Positions 49,879 to 61,534 are shown, numbered from the stretch's first letter. The stretch: DNA of 64,000 nucleotides from Imbricaverruca yamaguchii (GCA_034440575.1 JAOTOL010001624.1:1426501-1490500); one strand, 5' to 3'. The notes: a model not told the origin generated them from the letters alone. Made by a program: numbers and translations.

Positions 49879-50067
49879 TCTGACGTCACCGGCGCCGTTT
49901 CTGACGTCACCGCTGCCGTGTCTGACGTCACCGCCGCCGTGTCTGACGTCACCGGCGCCGTGTCTGACGTCACCGCTGCCGTGTCTGACGTCACCGCCGC
50001 CGTGTCTGACGTCACCGCCGCCGTGTCTGACGTCACCGGCGCCGTGTCTGACGTCACCGGCGCCGCC
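49879..50067. repeat. Nine 21-bp units, each with a TGACGTCA palindrome
   Basis: The unit TCTGACGTCACCGCCGCCGT, then G is repeated nine times with no length change. Variation is confined to the GCC/GGC/GCT triplets after the core. TGACGTCA is the full consensus cAMP-response element (CREB/ATF site). Confidence 0.97.
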
Positions 50068-51762
50068 TGTCGTGCTGTCGGCTCGGCGGACTTTCCCACC
50101 AGCGCTGCGCCAGTCCGGCGAATTCTGCCGCCGCCGCTGCTGTGTCGGGCAGCCCGGCTGTCTCGGAGGTATTCGGGTTAATCCGGCGGATTTCTGACGA
50201 ACCAAGCGGCCCCTGGAAAAGCGGCGAGTTTCGATGTTGGCCGTCGGTGTCCGGGCACGGTCTCGATTTTGAGAACTCGACATTTGATTTTCGGCGATGC
50301 GTCGCGGCGATCTTTCCAAAGGTTGCGTCAGCTCCGCATTGTAGAGCTGACCCCGTCTGAATTCGACGGATACCATGCGACTTGAGCGGACCAGGAATAG
50401 CTTCCATGGCCGCGTCTGACCTGAGTTGACCTAAGATGACACCGATCCGGTTGGACTACCGCCAGGAGGGCTCGCATCTGTTATCGCGGGTGATTGCGGC
50501 CTGTGGACGGGGCTTGGGCTGTTGTTTGCCCGAGGCTAACATCTCCCGGCTCCGCAGAGATGTCTGGGTGTCCGGTGTCAGACTGCAGCAGTTCCCGTCG
50601 TGGTCCAGCTGAGTCAGCACTGTTTGGACAGCGGTATGGCACTGCAGTACATTATTCATCCAAGCGATGTGTAAGTGCCCTGCGGCACGTATGTCCAACA
50701 GTCCAATAGTCCCAAGTGGTGCAGCATCTTCGTTGACATGCACAGAAGCAGTGGTTTCCAAAGTCGGGCTGGTGTTTAATCTCATGTGGCGTTTTGCGGG
50801 CTGTGACTCCGATCGTTATGCCAACTGATTTCTTCTTTCGTGCACGTCAATTTTTATGTGTCCCATTGCAAACGAAAGAAGTTGTGGAGGAAGTGCACTG
50901 GGTTTTGAGAAATAGGGTAAATACGGCACCGAATGACAAAAATTCCCACAATTTCGCTGCCGGATTTCAATGGTAATACGGCTGTCTGTGAAGTGTCGTG
51001 CGTTCTGACCCACCACGCGCACGTCTGGCGTTATAAAGTCCACCAGTTCCACTTTCTGACAGTAAGCAGGCGCATGGTGTGGGTCGGGCGTGTGTGTTTT
51101 GCACGCTGCAGGTCGTCCTCGCTCTTGACGCGCGGTAAACACACCGCGCGCCACGTGCTGGTGCGGCGCGGTCGACCAGTCCCACCACTGTGGTGTTGAT
51201 GTTCCGGCCACAGTCTACGTGCCGCACACCCGACGCCGGCTCGTCACAGGTGCATCGATCGGCGACTACGTGCTCGTGCACGCGCCAGCTTCGGCGATAA
51301 TTCCGCCCCCTTGGCTCGGAAACGTTGCGTTTGTTTTTCGTTCTGTGATGGTCGTTGCAGCTTGCTTGGTGGTCAATCATAAGTTATCAATGTTGCACTT
51401 TGTGAAACCAAACACATGCTGTCGGACCAGGGAGGAGAGGTCATGTACTCATCAGGCGAGAGTGTTTGTGCGGCTGTTTTACTAGTTTGGAGCTTGTTTT
51501 GCCGGTGCTCAAGCTCTCCTCTTATTTGGGCTTTAATGGGTGGGAATTGGCCTTTTCGGCGAATTCCCGCTGTGGTCGACTGTATGTTGGATGTTCTGGT
51601 CATTACGAAAACAATAGTAACAGCAGCTGTTATTGTTCCCGCTTGCCAACAAAGGCCAATTCAGCTGTTATTATTGCTGCTTACCAACATAGTTAACATG
51701 AGCTGTTATTATTTCCACTTGCAAATAAAGGTCACATCAGCTGTTGTTCTCGCCAGTCACCT
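50068..51762. other. Intergenic, no gene seen
   Basis: GC-rich to about 50460, then mixed. Several open frames on both strands lack domains, splice support or consistent codon use. Confidence 0.5.
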
Positions 51763-51935
51763 GGGGACGAGTAGCCTAGGGGTAAGTTGCTCGTCTCACA
51801 ATCGAACCCACACAAAGGTTGTGGGTTCGAATCTTACCTGTCGCTATTCTTCAGCCGCGACCAATCGGCGTGAGAGATTGGCTACGCTACATGACTCAAC
51901 GGTCGATGTGTCGTAAAACCAATAACCAACCAATA
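51763..51935 (+). mobile_element. tRNA-derived SINE, family C, with inverted insertion
   Basis: As at 49493, but between the anticodon region and the B box it has about 11 extra bases. These make GAACCCACACAA face TTGTGGGTTC, that is, an inverted copy of its own B-box arm. Confidence 0.85.
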
Positions 51936-52435
51936 AATAACCAACCTTGCCAGCCACCTAGGGACGTGTTCTCTGGTTCTGATCGTATCTTCAAATTGAC
52001 TGTTCAGCTATTAAATAGTGAAAAATGAAGATTAGACCGTTTTAAATATTTCCCATGCGTGGTCAAGTTTGCCAGCTTGCAATCGCATTGGCGTGATTGA
52101 TTTATTAGGTCCACTGTGTGGTCTTCAAACGTGACATTGTGCGATAACCTGATATTGGCAGCAATAAGACGGTTGTCGGCTCGGTTGTGGATGCAAATAT
52201 GTGTGTGACGATTTCAGAATTTCACGTGATCTGTCAGGACATATGTCTCCTGGCGGAGGTAGACGAGTGTGGCATCATGCGAGGAAAGGAAGTTGCATAT
52301 AGCTCAGCTTCCTGTTGTGGTCCTTTGCTTTGTTCTTATCGTCGTTCTCTTTCTGTACGATCACGAGATCTTCGACATGGGAATGGGGAGTGATTAGGCT
52401 GACAGCCGCCGCCACCCCTCCCCAGACAGAATGGT

Positions 52436-52640
52436 TTCTGCCAGAAACCATTGTCAGTAGCAGCAGATTGAACATCTTTAAAAACAGCGTAGACAAACAT
52501 AAGAATAGAGGGCTTGCTTTTCAGTATTCCAGGGAGGGCTGATCGACGGATTTGGTGGGCAGCTGCTTGAGCGTCCAGAGTGCAACCAAGAAGGGCCCGT
52601 GTGGCTCATAGTTGCACTGATCTGTTATGTCTTTACTAAG
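52436..52640 (+). mobile_element. 3' fragment of the 16.6-18.6 kb LINE family
   Basis: Matches 18480-18680: CCAGAAACCATTGTCAGTAG, AGAATAGAGGGCTTGCTTTT, GGCTGATCGACGGATTTGGT, GTGGCTCATAGTTGCACT. 5'-truncated. It retains more CpG than the long copy. Confidence 0.88.
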
Positions 52641-55199
52641 AGGCAGCGGTGTACTGCGTGCGGTGCGGAGCGCAGCTCGTGTGTCGGTCGGTGCGACTCC
52701 CGTGAGCTGCCTCGTCCCAGCGAGGTCCCCGCTGACTGCGCACCTCCGGTGGTGCGGCTCGGCTCGCCTGCCGCCGTGCCGCGGAAGCGACGCGACTCGT
52801 GTTCCCCGTTGTCTGTGAGCGGGGAGGGGAGAGGCAGGCCAACACGTGCGGCGGACCTTCTCGGCTGGTGCAGGTGCGCCGGCCGGCCTCCTTCGCCGTC
52901 GGCGGCGGGCGGCTGGCCACTTGGCCGCCGCTGAGAGCATTTCGTGACGTTGGGTCTCAGCTGCGACGAATGCTTGCAACGTCGCTTCGGCATGTGCATG
53001 CTTCAGCCGCACGTACGAAGACAATTGGTGGCTTTCGTCATGCATTGGTGTGGACTTGGGAATGTGCAGACAACCGGTATGTGCGGCGAATGCGGCTACG
53101 ACTACTGAATAAGGTGGTCCCGTTCTATCTGGTGCCTTGCAAGTACCGCAATTCACTGTTTGAATGATGAAGGAATTGGAATGAATTTTAATCGTGATCA
53201 TGCAATGCAAATTATTCTTAACATCATCTAATTTGTCTTTAAGAAATACAGATGCCCTATGTTCAACACAATGCATCGAACCGTTTCCTTGTTTAACAAG
53301 CCGAGCCCTCAATTATCACGAGCTCTGTGACCCTTGAATGGAAGGTCATTCGTTTTTCTTTACCTCAGACACCCTGCTACTCTGTCGTGTTTTAATGGAC
53401 TCGTTCGCGATTTGCTCCGGTATGAGCTGACCTGACCCGTTTACTTCTATTACCACTATTACCGTTTGCTTCCCGATGCGGCTGGCGTGGCGGGCACTGA
53501 AGGCTCCGGTGGGGCTGTGCCCACATCTTCAGCTATTTCGGTCGCGGCGAAGGGCAGGGGAGGGGAACGCAGCCAGTGGCAGGTGTTCGGTGGGTGTGAT
53601 CGCACCTGCAAGCTGCCAGGTGTTATAACACAAGATATCGAGGGAGGGGCTTGCCGGCGACATGTCACCAGGTGATAGTGGCGTGGAAGCATATCGGCAG
53701 GTGCAGTGTGTTGGTGTTTGCTTTAATGTGTTCGTTTCAATGTGTTTGTGTTGGTTAGGTTTGGCGTCAGGTGGTCAATTTGGATCGATTGGACAATGAT
53801 GTATCTTGAAACGTGGTCTAATGAATTTGATCGCATACTGAAGTGGCAATGTCTTGGTGATGGCATTCTGCGGTCTGTGGGTTCGGTGCAATCAGAGCAT
53901 ATTGTGCGGGTTTGCACGAGAGCGCAGATTGTGCTGATGGATATCACGGCGTTATTAGACGTGCTAGGACATCCCAGGGAGCAATTTGAAACTGCAAGCT
54001 TGTTACCTGTCAACGATATGATTTAGAGCAGCGTACACACCAAGGCAATAGTTCCAGGCATGGTCCAGGACAATAGGTAATAGTTATCACGCCTGACAGT
54101 GGAATGCTTCAATGCAAGGTATGGGCACTAATAATGGCATCTATTGAAGCGTCCGAAGCCCAAGTAACTAACCGCTGACGATCGCATATGCCATCATAGG
54201 GCGGCCTCAGGAGCGCTGGACTACTGAAGACAATGTGCAGGCTATGGTTTTTCCCTGCTGCAGGCACACGAATGGGCATCACACTGCCACAGGGCGTTTG
54301 TGGACTGACCCAGATTGTACTCCCGTGGTAGCCCGTGATGACATGCACGTTATTTCGCTAATTTTTCGCTGACATGCACATATTTCAGAACTAGTTAAAA
54401 CGTAATTCGGTACAGCGCAATATAATTTGGTGTACGGACTGCATGTTCGACATAAGTGCCCACTTGCTCAACTACTACTTCCAATTTTGGCACACGTATG
54501 CCGAAGGGCAATCCCATTCAGCCAAAATGTGCTGCAGTTTTTCCGTAATGAGCCTCGCATATCAAATATAGATATGCGAATATTGCATATGGTATATATA
54601 GATATGCAAATATAGCATATCGAATCCTAAGCTTAAATCACCATGCCGATTTGTTGAATTAGCAGACGCTAGGCTGTGTCACGCTTCTATTTGTGTCAGT
54701 CTTCTCGTTCGGTGTATGCAACACGCAAACGTTCAGCGCGGTACCCTCCGTCTGATGCCAGCACGCTGTCGCCTGGCCTCGGGGTGCGCAGGTCACGCGA
54801 CATGACGACATGACCACGTGACTGGCGGCTGGCTGGCTGGTCCATTCGGCACTGCCAAGTCCCGCCATAAAATGTTTTCTTCGGGCATAAAATGTGCTTC
54901 ATGGAGGACGGTGAAAACTGCAGAAAGTCAAAGTTAGGAGCCCTCGGGTGTAGTGAGTGAGGGAGGAGTGAGAACTTGAAAAGTTGAAACAATAAGCTGT
55001 GTTAGTTTGAAAGGCGTTTTAGTTGTGCTCACGCCGGGTTTTTCAGATAAGCTTGTATCGTGTATTTGCGTGAGTGGACCGGCTCGGGCTTTATCCTTGC
55101 CCAACTGGACAGTTAAATTAGGTGTAAATGTAATGTTGGGAAGTGTGTGGATTTATCCTTCGATAGGTGCTATGTTCTACTTATGTTAGGCAAATATGC
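52641..55199. other. Intergenic, no gene seen
   Basis: 52650-52950 is GC-rich with an Arg-rich open frame whose ATG lies within the LINE tail (see rejected items). The rest is unremarkable, with ATATGCAAATA-type short repeats at 54560-54625. Confidence 0.5.
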
Positions 55200-55398
55200 A
55201 ACGCTAGCCAGACGTCAGTGGTGAGTGATGTTGGTGGCTGTCACCAAAGGTGTCGGATGGGTGGTGTTGGTGATTGTCACCGGGTGTCAGGGATAGGTGA
55301 TGTTGTCTGTCACCAGATGCCAGTAGGTGGTGCTGGTGACTTTCATGAGGTGCCCGGGGTGGGTGTTGTTGGTGATTGTCTCCAGATGGGGGTGGCGG
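55200..55398. repeat. Degenerate minisatellite, about 45-bp units
   Basis: Four to five units on GGTGATGTTGGTGATTGTCA, then CCAGGTGTC. Confidence 0.75.
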
Positions 55399-55436
55399 CA
55401 CCGGCACCGGCACCGGCGCCGGTGCCGGTGCCGGTG
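55399..55436. repeat. Perfect 38-bp GC-rich palindrome
   Basis: CACCGGCACCGGCACCGGC followed directly by its reverse complement, no spacer. Confidence 0.97.
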
Positions 55437-55669
55437 ACCGGCCCGACCCGGCCAGCTGACCTGGGTACCCGGCTCGGCTCACATTTGACCGGCGCTGACG
55501 CGGCCGTCCGCACTGCGCCGCACTGATTGGTGGGCGGGAGTGGACGCCGTGCCCCTTCCTCCGGGGAGGGGTTGCTGCGCCAGGCAGTCGAGGCCGTCCG
55601 TTTGGACCAGTCGAATCGATCACGTGCCAGCTCCGGTGGTCGCTGACCCGGCCCGGCCTGACCACCGTC

Positions 55670-55825
55670 GGTGGCGGTGGCGGTGGCGGTGGCGGTGGCG
55701 GTGGCGGTGGCGGTGGCGGTGGCGGTGGCGGTGGCGGTGGCGGTGGCGGTGGCGGTGGCGGTGGCGGTGGCGATGGCGATGGCGATGGCGATGGCGATGG
55801 CGATGGCGATGGCGATGGCGATGGC
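55670..55825. repeat. Hexanucleotide array (GGTGGC)17(GATGGC)9
   Basis: Two clean blocks with a single switch at 55772. The open frames on both strands (RW, VA and Pro-rich repeats) are a consequence of the array. Confidence 0.97.
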
Positions 55826-56627
55826 TGAAGTCCGCGAGTTCGCTGGATGGTCGGCAAGCCGCTGGGGTGGGGGCCACGGCCGGGATGTGTCCCGGGCCTG
55901 GGTCGACCGTTCACAGCTGTACCGCAGGGCTCTATATCGCGGTGCTCTGTACCGTAGTGTTCTGCGCCGCGGCGCGTGCAGAGGGACGCAAGCGCCATGT
56001 CCGCGGCGAGACGTACGATTTTAATAGTGAAACTAGATGAAGTAAGAGGTTGAGGCAGGATGGGGGCGAGGTGCAAGGAGCCATGCTCACCAAGTCTTGC
56101 TTCCCGCACCAGGTACCATGTAGGCTGATGGTGAGTCGGAAAGCGGAGCTCGAGTGGCCACGTACGTTCGTAGAGTCATGCGGAAACTCGTGATTAATGC
56201 TCAGTCCGTCTGGACGGAGAGACAGTCGGCTTGGAAGTGGTCTGTCCCAGGTAACGGTGTTGCCATCTATCGTCGGGAATTATCTCAGATTGACACCGCT
56301 GATTGGCTGGTTGGTCGTGCCATGCTGGCCTGTCGCTGCACGTTGTCGTGGTTTTCGAGTCGAAATTAACTTCGACCTCGTGCCGATGGCGACCTGGCCG
56401 CTGTTTCTTACGGCTGCCTGCTGTCAGCAACTGTGAATGTCTCGAGTTGTGCATCGACCATTTGAGTCGACGAGGAAATTTCTGTGTTGAAGGAGTGTTG
56501 CGTGAGACTCCTTGCCCAGCACAGTAGTCGGTTGGGATCTGGTGCCTTCGCTGACCCTACCACTCGCCAACTATTGCTTGCGTTCATGGCTCTAACCTCC
56601 CTAAACACAGTTATAAATTAGTCTTTA
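55826..56627. other. Intergenic, no gene seen
   Basis: No supported features. Confidence 0.5.
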
Positions 56628-57110
56628 AATTGGGTGGAATATACCACTTTCCGAGCACTGAATAAACTTGCTTTCCAAGGTAGCATCGACATCGTGCTTG
56701 TTGATGTGTGCTTATAAAAGTCTCCATAACTCGTCTCTAAGAGTATTTCGCGTATATGTATCATGCTTACCCTCACCATTACGTATTGATTAAGCAAGCA
56801 TCTCGTTGCACAATTCCAGATACAAAAATTATCTATGATGTGGTATGTTAAACGATGCGATCCGCTGATATCATGACGTTGCGATCATTATCGTTAACAT
56901 AGGTATCCATATGTTTGGTGCCTCCCAAAGTATACCAAAGGCATGCACTTACGAGTACCCTATTGGCTCAAAATTGAGCTGGTTGGTTCAAAATTGAGCT
57001 TGAACGGCACACGATATTTGAATTGGCATGCTTCCATGGCAAGTTTCTGCATCCAACTGTACTCGTTTCGACATCTCGCACCTGACGAAAAACCATAATT
57101 TCAACACTGC
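56628..57110 (+). repeat. Dispersed repeat family E, copy 2
   Basis: GTGGAATATACCACTTTCCG at the start and CGCACCTGACGAAAAACCAT near the end. Homologous throughout to 62396-62970, but keeps more CpG than copy 1. Confidence 0.8.
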
Positions 57111-57460
57111 CCCACCACCCAGTGTTATCCTGTCCCGTTGCGGGAGGCCGTGTCGTGTGACCCATTTAATGGCCCAACGCATCACATTCACACATCAGAT
57201 GGCCAGGTGTGATACCTCGACGCCACGCTTCGATGCCGTGCTCCGGCGTCGCATTGACCTGTTCACACCACGACCCCTGTGACCTGGCGGGCGATGCTCC
57301 CCCTGCCGTCGAGCCCGTCCCGCGGCCGGCCCGTCCGTGCTGTGGCATGTGCTGTGTGCGCTGTGTGACGCAGGCTGCTGTTGCGCAGGACGCTGTCAGA
57401 GCGCGCCGCCGAACGGCACGGTCGGCGGCAACGGTGCCGGGCCGGCCGAGACAGGCCAGC

Positions 57461-57768
57461 CGCCATGGACCACAAGGAGACGTCCCCGTAATTGGTGCGT
57501 TTGTCCAGCTGGGAGGCCTGTCGCCATGGACCACAAGGAGACGTGCCCGGTAAGTTGGTGCGGTCTGGTCCACTGGGAGGCCTGCCGCCATGGACCACAA
57601 GGAGACGTGCCCGGTAAGTTGGTGCGGTCTGGTCCACTGGAGGCCAGCCGCCATGGACCACAAGGAGACGTCCCCCATAAGTTAGTGTGGGCTGGTCCGC
57701 TGGGGGGCAGGTCGTCGCCGGCCACAAAGAGACGTGCCCGTAAGTTAGTGTGATCTGGTCCACTGAAA
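57461..57768 (+). repeat. About 63-bp minisatellite with Kozak-ATG and GTAAGT in each unit
   Basis: Five units (spacings 61, 64, 63 and 63 bp). The consensus runs GCCGCCATGGACCACAAGGA, GACGTGCCCG|GTAAGTTGGT, GCGGTCTGGTCCACTGGGAG, GCC. The strong start context and donor are best kept in units 2 and 3; unit 1 has GTAATT and unit 5 lost the ATG. Confidence 0.9.
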
Positions 57769-58400
57769 GACGGGAGGCCAGCTACCGGCCGGACGGCAGG
57801 CCAGCTGCTATGCAATGAGCATGGGTGCAGGTGCGCTCGCCTTGGCCGACAGACTCGGGTAATGATTCCGACTGCGAAAGTCACTGGACACGGGGCGGAG
57901 CTGTGCTGTGCTGTGCTGTCCTGTGCAGGTCTCCGGCAGACCGTCACACCTGCTGTTGCGCCGACCGAATCCGTTTCCACGAGTGACTGCCGTACTCGTC
58001 ACCATTCTATCCACTGGTGTGCGTTTACTAGGCTGTTCCCGTGCCTTGTGTCTGTTTAGTTCTCCAAGCTTGCGTAGCTGGCGATGCCAAATTATGTGGT
58101 GACTCGTCGCCGTGCCCCTGAACCCCTGAGCTCATTAGTCTCTTCATCACTTGGGTGCAGATTGCAATTAGCGCCGTCGGCGGATCGGTCGTGTCGCTGG
58201 GGTATCGCATTACAACATAGTCTGTGCTGATTGGCTGGTAGGGGCACACACCAGCGCGCCGATAATACGTTCTGCCGTGGACTCTGTGGGAGGCCAGGCC
58301 AGTGGACTCGGTGGGAGCCGGCCATTTGTGGGTTGTCGCTGCCACTCTTGCTGGAAAGGATTGCACGATGAAGCCACTTGACCGTGCCCAGCTGGATGTT
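57769..58400. other. Intergenic, no gene seen
   Basis: Includes a short GTGCT run at 57902-57921. No coding support. Confidence 0.5.
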
Positions 58401-58404
58401 CTGG

Positions 58405-58610
58405 TACACTTCCATGCAATGGTAATCCACTCCTGCATGCAGTGACAGTATACTCTTCTGTGCAGTAGCAATACACTATTCCTTGCAGTGGTAGTACATT
58501 CTTCCATGCAGTGGAAATACATTTCCATGCAGTGACAGGACACTCTTCCATGCAGTGGCAACACACTTCCATGATCCAGCAGTATGTACTTTCATGCAGT
58601 GATTCCAGTA
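58405..58610 (+). repeat. Degenerate minisatellite, about 30-bp units
   Basis: Units on CTTCCATGCAGTGGCAATAC, then ACTCTT. About seven copies. Confidence 0.8.
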
Positions 58611-60200
58611 GACTTTTCGCCGATGGAGCAGGCTCCCGATCCTGTACCCCCGCACGCTTCCTACCCAGTCACCAACAGAAGAACCCAAATAAGAAAGTCT
58701 CGGAAGGAATTTTTTTTATAGCCCGCTCCGGAGGGTGGCCTCAGCAGGTGACCACAGAATGCCGTGGGTGCTGCCTCCCCGAAGCGGCGAACAGGGGGCC
58801 CTTGGTGGGTCCGACAGGCGGTCCCAGCGGTAGACGGTCGGAAGCGACGACAAAACTCTCCTGGGGGCGGGCGCGGTCGCTGACGAGAGTCTCCGGAGAT
58901 CCAATCGGCACGGGCCGCCGCATTGAACCCGACACCCTGTGTCCGTTCCGGGAGACGGACCGCAGTCGGTGCGGGCAGGATAATCGACGGCAGATTATAT
59001 CGGTATTGGATCAGGCCGACGTCGGTTCCGATGTCGTGCCGTCAGACCGGAAAATAACGACGATTGCGTCGCGGCAACGTCGCATCGACATCGACGTCGC
59101 CTCCCGGCACGGCACAGCTGCTGTCGAACATCTCGCCCGGTGCGGTAACGGACGGGCTGTATTTCGGCGCAAAGGCGTCAATTCGGCCGCAGCTGGGGTG
59201 TGGGAGGGGAGGGGAGGGGTGCCTGTCTCTCGGTATGCACGGTGGCGCGCAGAGCAGACGTCGTTGACACAGCCAGTGTGTGATGAGAAATGGTTGGCCG
59301 GGCGGCGGCGTGTAAACAAGCATGATTGCTGCAGACTGCCTAGCATCTTGATGAGGAGCGGAGCTGAGTTGAATCCTCGCCTCCTGTTGATTAGCGAGAG
59401 GCGTCTGTGTGCGCATATGTGATGTCGAAAATGGAAACGCCCGGTCTAAGATGTTTGTATTGTTTGTGTTTGTACTGTGACTTGTGCTATTTAGTAGAAA
59501 TGAGCTGTTTCTTGTATTAATTGGTATAACGTGGAAAATGCCTGCGTTGTGATCGCCAGGTTATGAAAGGAAAATTCGCAAACGAAGTTTTTTCATCACT
59601 TCTAATGACAAGGGGAACATTGCATTTTTTAACGTTTTGTTTTCTTTGATATTGTTTTTGTGCAGCGCAGTCTTTTATCTCCCTTCTATTTGATACGTCT
59701 ATTGCGCAGTTGCCAAAATATGTGTCAGCGTTTTGTCTGCAGCCAACCGGAAATGCATTCGTCGTGATGAAGACGATGACTATCGGCCTTTGTCGTGCGG
59801 AAAAATACTATTGAAGGGACAACGATTAATTCATAGTGATTTGCATGTTGTCAGTAAGCAACCAATTGCAGTCTAATGAGTTTTAATCCAGCGTCTAAAA
59901 TTATTGGTGGACACCTCAATTTGTGGCACTTCGAAGTGCCACATTTGCACACAATTTGTGGCACTTTGAATTTGCCCGATCGAAGATGTCCTCCCCCTCG
60001 ATGTATCGGTCAGTGACTGTTGAATAGTAGTTATTGTGGAGTTAGATGCACTGTAGATCTGTTATATTTTTAGCCCTGTTTTGCTATGATTCCATGGAGA
60101 TGTTTGCTGTTATCAAGCGGCAAAGTTCCACTGTTACTCAGCAGAGAACGATCATGCAATGTTAGTAATGCACACCGATCCTTACCACCAGGCTACAACC
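58611..60200. other. Intergenic, GC-rich to 59420
   Basis: A 303-codon open frame covers 58511-59422, but it starts in the minisatellite, shows no domain and both strands are open, so it is not called. A perfect 22-bp palindrome (59922-59943, TGTGGCACTT and complement) is present. Confidence 0.45.
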
Positions 60201-60202
60201 TT

Positions 60203-60486
60203 TATCTCGGGTGAAATCACTAAGAGATGCCTGTGCGTCGCCCAATTCCATGCAGCATCCCAAATTCAACCAGTCTGCATCGGTTGCCTTCGTATCCGCC
60301 GAAAAGATGCATGCACCCATGCGGTGGCTGTATTGAAATACGTGCTGCGAAGTTCCCGTGTCCGGGGTGTACGTTTGACCTCCGTGGAGGTGGGTGCAGA
60401 GATGCGGCGAGCCGTCGGACGGCGTACTAGCAGCACGCCGTGCCGTGCCTACGGCTGACGGTCGTGTCCGTCCATGATAGTTCCTG
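60203..60486 (-). other. Tandem duplication, unit 1, possible CUB-like exon
   Basis: Minus-strand translation includes GQTYTPDTGT, FQYSHRMGACIFSADTKATD and ADWLNLGC. The pattern (GQTYT...Y...C.F.......WLNL.C) recalls the start of a CUB domain, a disulphide-bonded extracellular module. The unit is about 85-88% identical in DNA to 60516-60790. Splice sites are not clear. Confidence 0.3.
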
Positions 60487-60515
60487 GATCCGCCCTGTTC
60501 CAAGCGCCGACTCTT

Positions 60516-60790
60516 CTCTGGTGAAATTGGAAAGCGATACTTGTGCCTCACTGTTGCCCAGGTGGCATTCCAAATTCAACCAGTCCACATCGGTTGCCTT
60601 TGTGTCCGCCGAAAAGATACACGCACCCTCGCGGTAGCCGTATTGAAATGCGTGCGGCCAAGTTCCCGTGTCCAGGGTGTACGTTTGACCTCTGTTGAGG
60701 TGGGTGGAGCCATACGGCGAGCCGCCGGACGGCGTACTAGCAGCACGCCGTGCTGTGCCTACGGCTGACGGCCGTATTCGTCGCACGTGC
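60516..60790 (-). other. Tandem duplication, unit 2, possible CUB-like exon
   Basis: The minus strand encodes GQTYTLDTGTWPHAFQYGYR, EGACIFSADTKATDVDWLNL, EC. A fair acceptor (CACCCACCTCAACAG|AGGTC) precedes GQTYT. Several differences from unit 1 in the ACIFSADTKATD block are synonymous, hinting at past selection on the protein. CUB assignment is tentative. Confidence 0.35.
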
Positions 60791-61437
60791 GAATCGATAG
60801 CATCGGCGATGTCGGCCGCTGCAGCTGCTTCTGCCGGTCTCTGCCTGGCAAAAAGCTGCCGCGAGACTGGGCCGGCCGGCGGGAAACCCCGCTGACCTGT
60901 CGGCTGTCGGCTGCCATTGGCGAGCACCTGCGAGTGCCTGGGGATACGCCGGATCGTGTCGAGGCGAGCTGTCCGGTGCAGGTGCGGCGGTATTGACACA
61001 CTGGATCCGGTCCGGCTGGTGTCGAGTGGCTCCGGCTGGCGGCTGCGTCCTGCGCGGTGTCGCCACTTACAGCCACGGACGGGTGTCAAACGTGAGCACA
61101 GATGACAGAATTACATACCCGTGCGGTCATTGTTGGGGGGGGGGGGGCGTCGGCGACATTGACACCACTCCCGATCTCCCCGTGATGGATTCCTGTTCAC
61201 ACCTGAAGGAATGCGATCGGATGGCGACATCCGGGTCTGTGAAACAGCTGCTAATTGTGCGCAGGCGAACCAAAATGAAATCCCACTTCAACATCGTCGT
61301 TGTGTTTGAGGGCGAACGCGTGCCTTTGAGCCCGCGGTGCAACGCATGACTGGCCTGTCTAAAACTGAGTGGATGATGCGTGGTGTTTTTCGGTCTTCGT
61401 GTTTTACCTTCAGTTATACCGCGCCCAGATAATTTGC
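60791..61437. other. Intergenic, no gene seen
   Basis: GC-rich to 61090, with a run of 13 G at 61135-61147. Confidence 0.5.
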
Positions 61438-61497
61438 GCGTTGTTGTTATTGGGGTTCAGGGGCGCATCAACTGCCTAGGTTGCACCGGTCCCAAAG
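61438..61497 (+). repeat. Short GGGCGC-type element, diverged copy
   Basis: GTTGTTATTGGGGTTCAGGG, then GCGCATCAACTGCCTAGGTT: same core as 6567, flanked by a GTT run. Confidence 0.6.
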
Positions 61498-61534
61498 GAT
61501 TGACGCTTTGCCCGTCCAGAGTTGAGTCACGCAA

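Noticed and set aside
49801..50376. Repeat protein of GDVRH or SDVTAAV units
   Set aside because: Product of the 21-bp CRE-containing minisatellite; 21 is divisible by 3, so frames stay open.
52627..52818. ORF starting MSLLRGSGVLRAVRSAAR, resembling a mitochondrial presequence
   Set aside because: Its ATG belongs to the LINE 3' tail (same bases at about 18670) and no downstream exon is seen.
55204..56109. Pro-rich 301-codon minus-strand frame
   Set aside because: Generated by the (GGTGGC)n and CACCGG repeats.
58511..59422. A 303-codon plus-strand frame
   Set aside because: Starts inside a minisatellite, shows no domain, and the opposite strand is also open; high GC explains the length.
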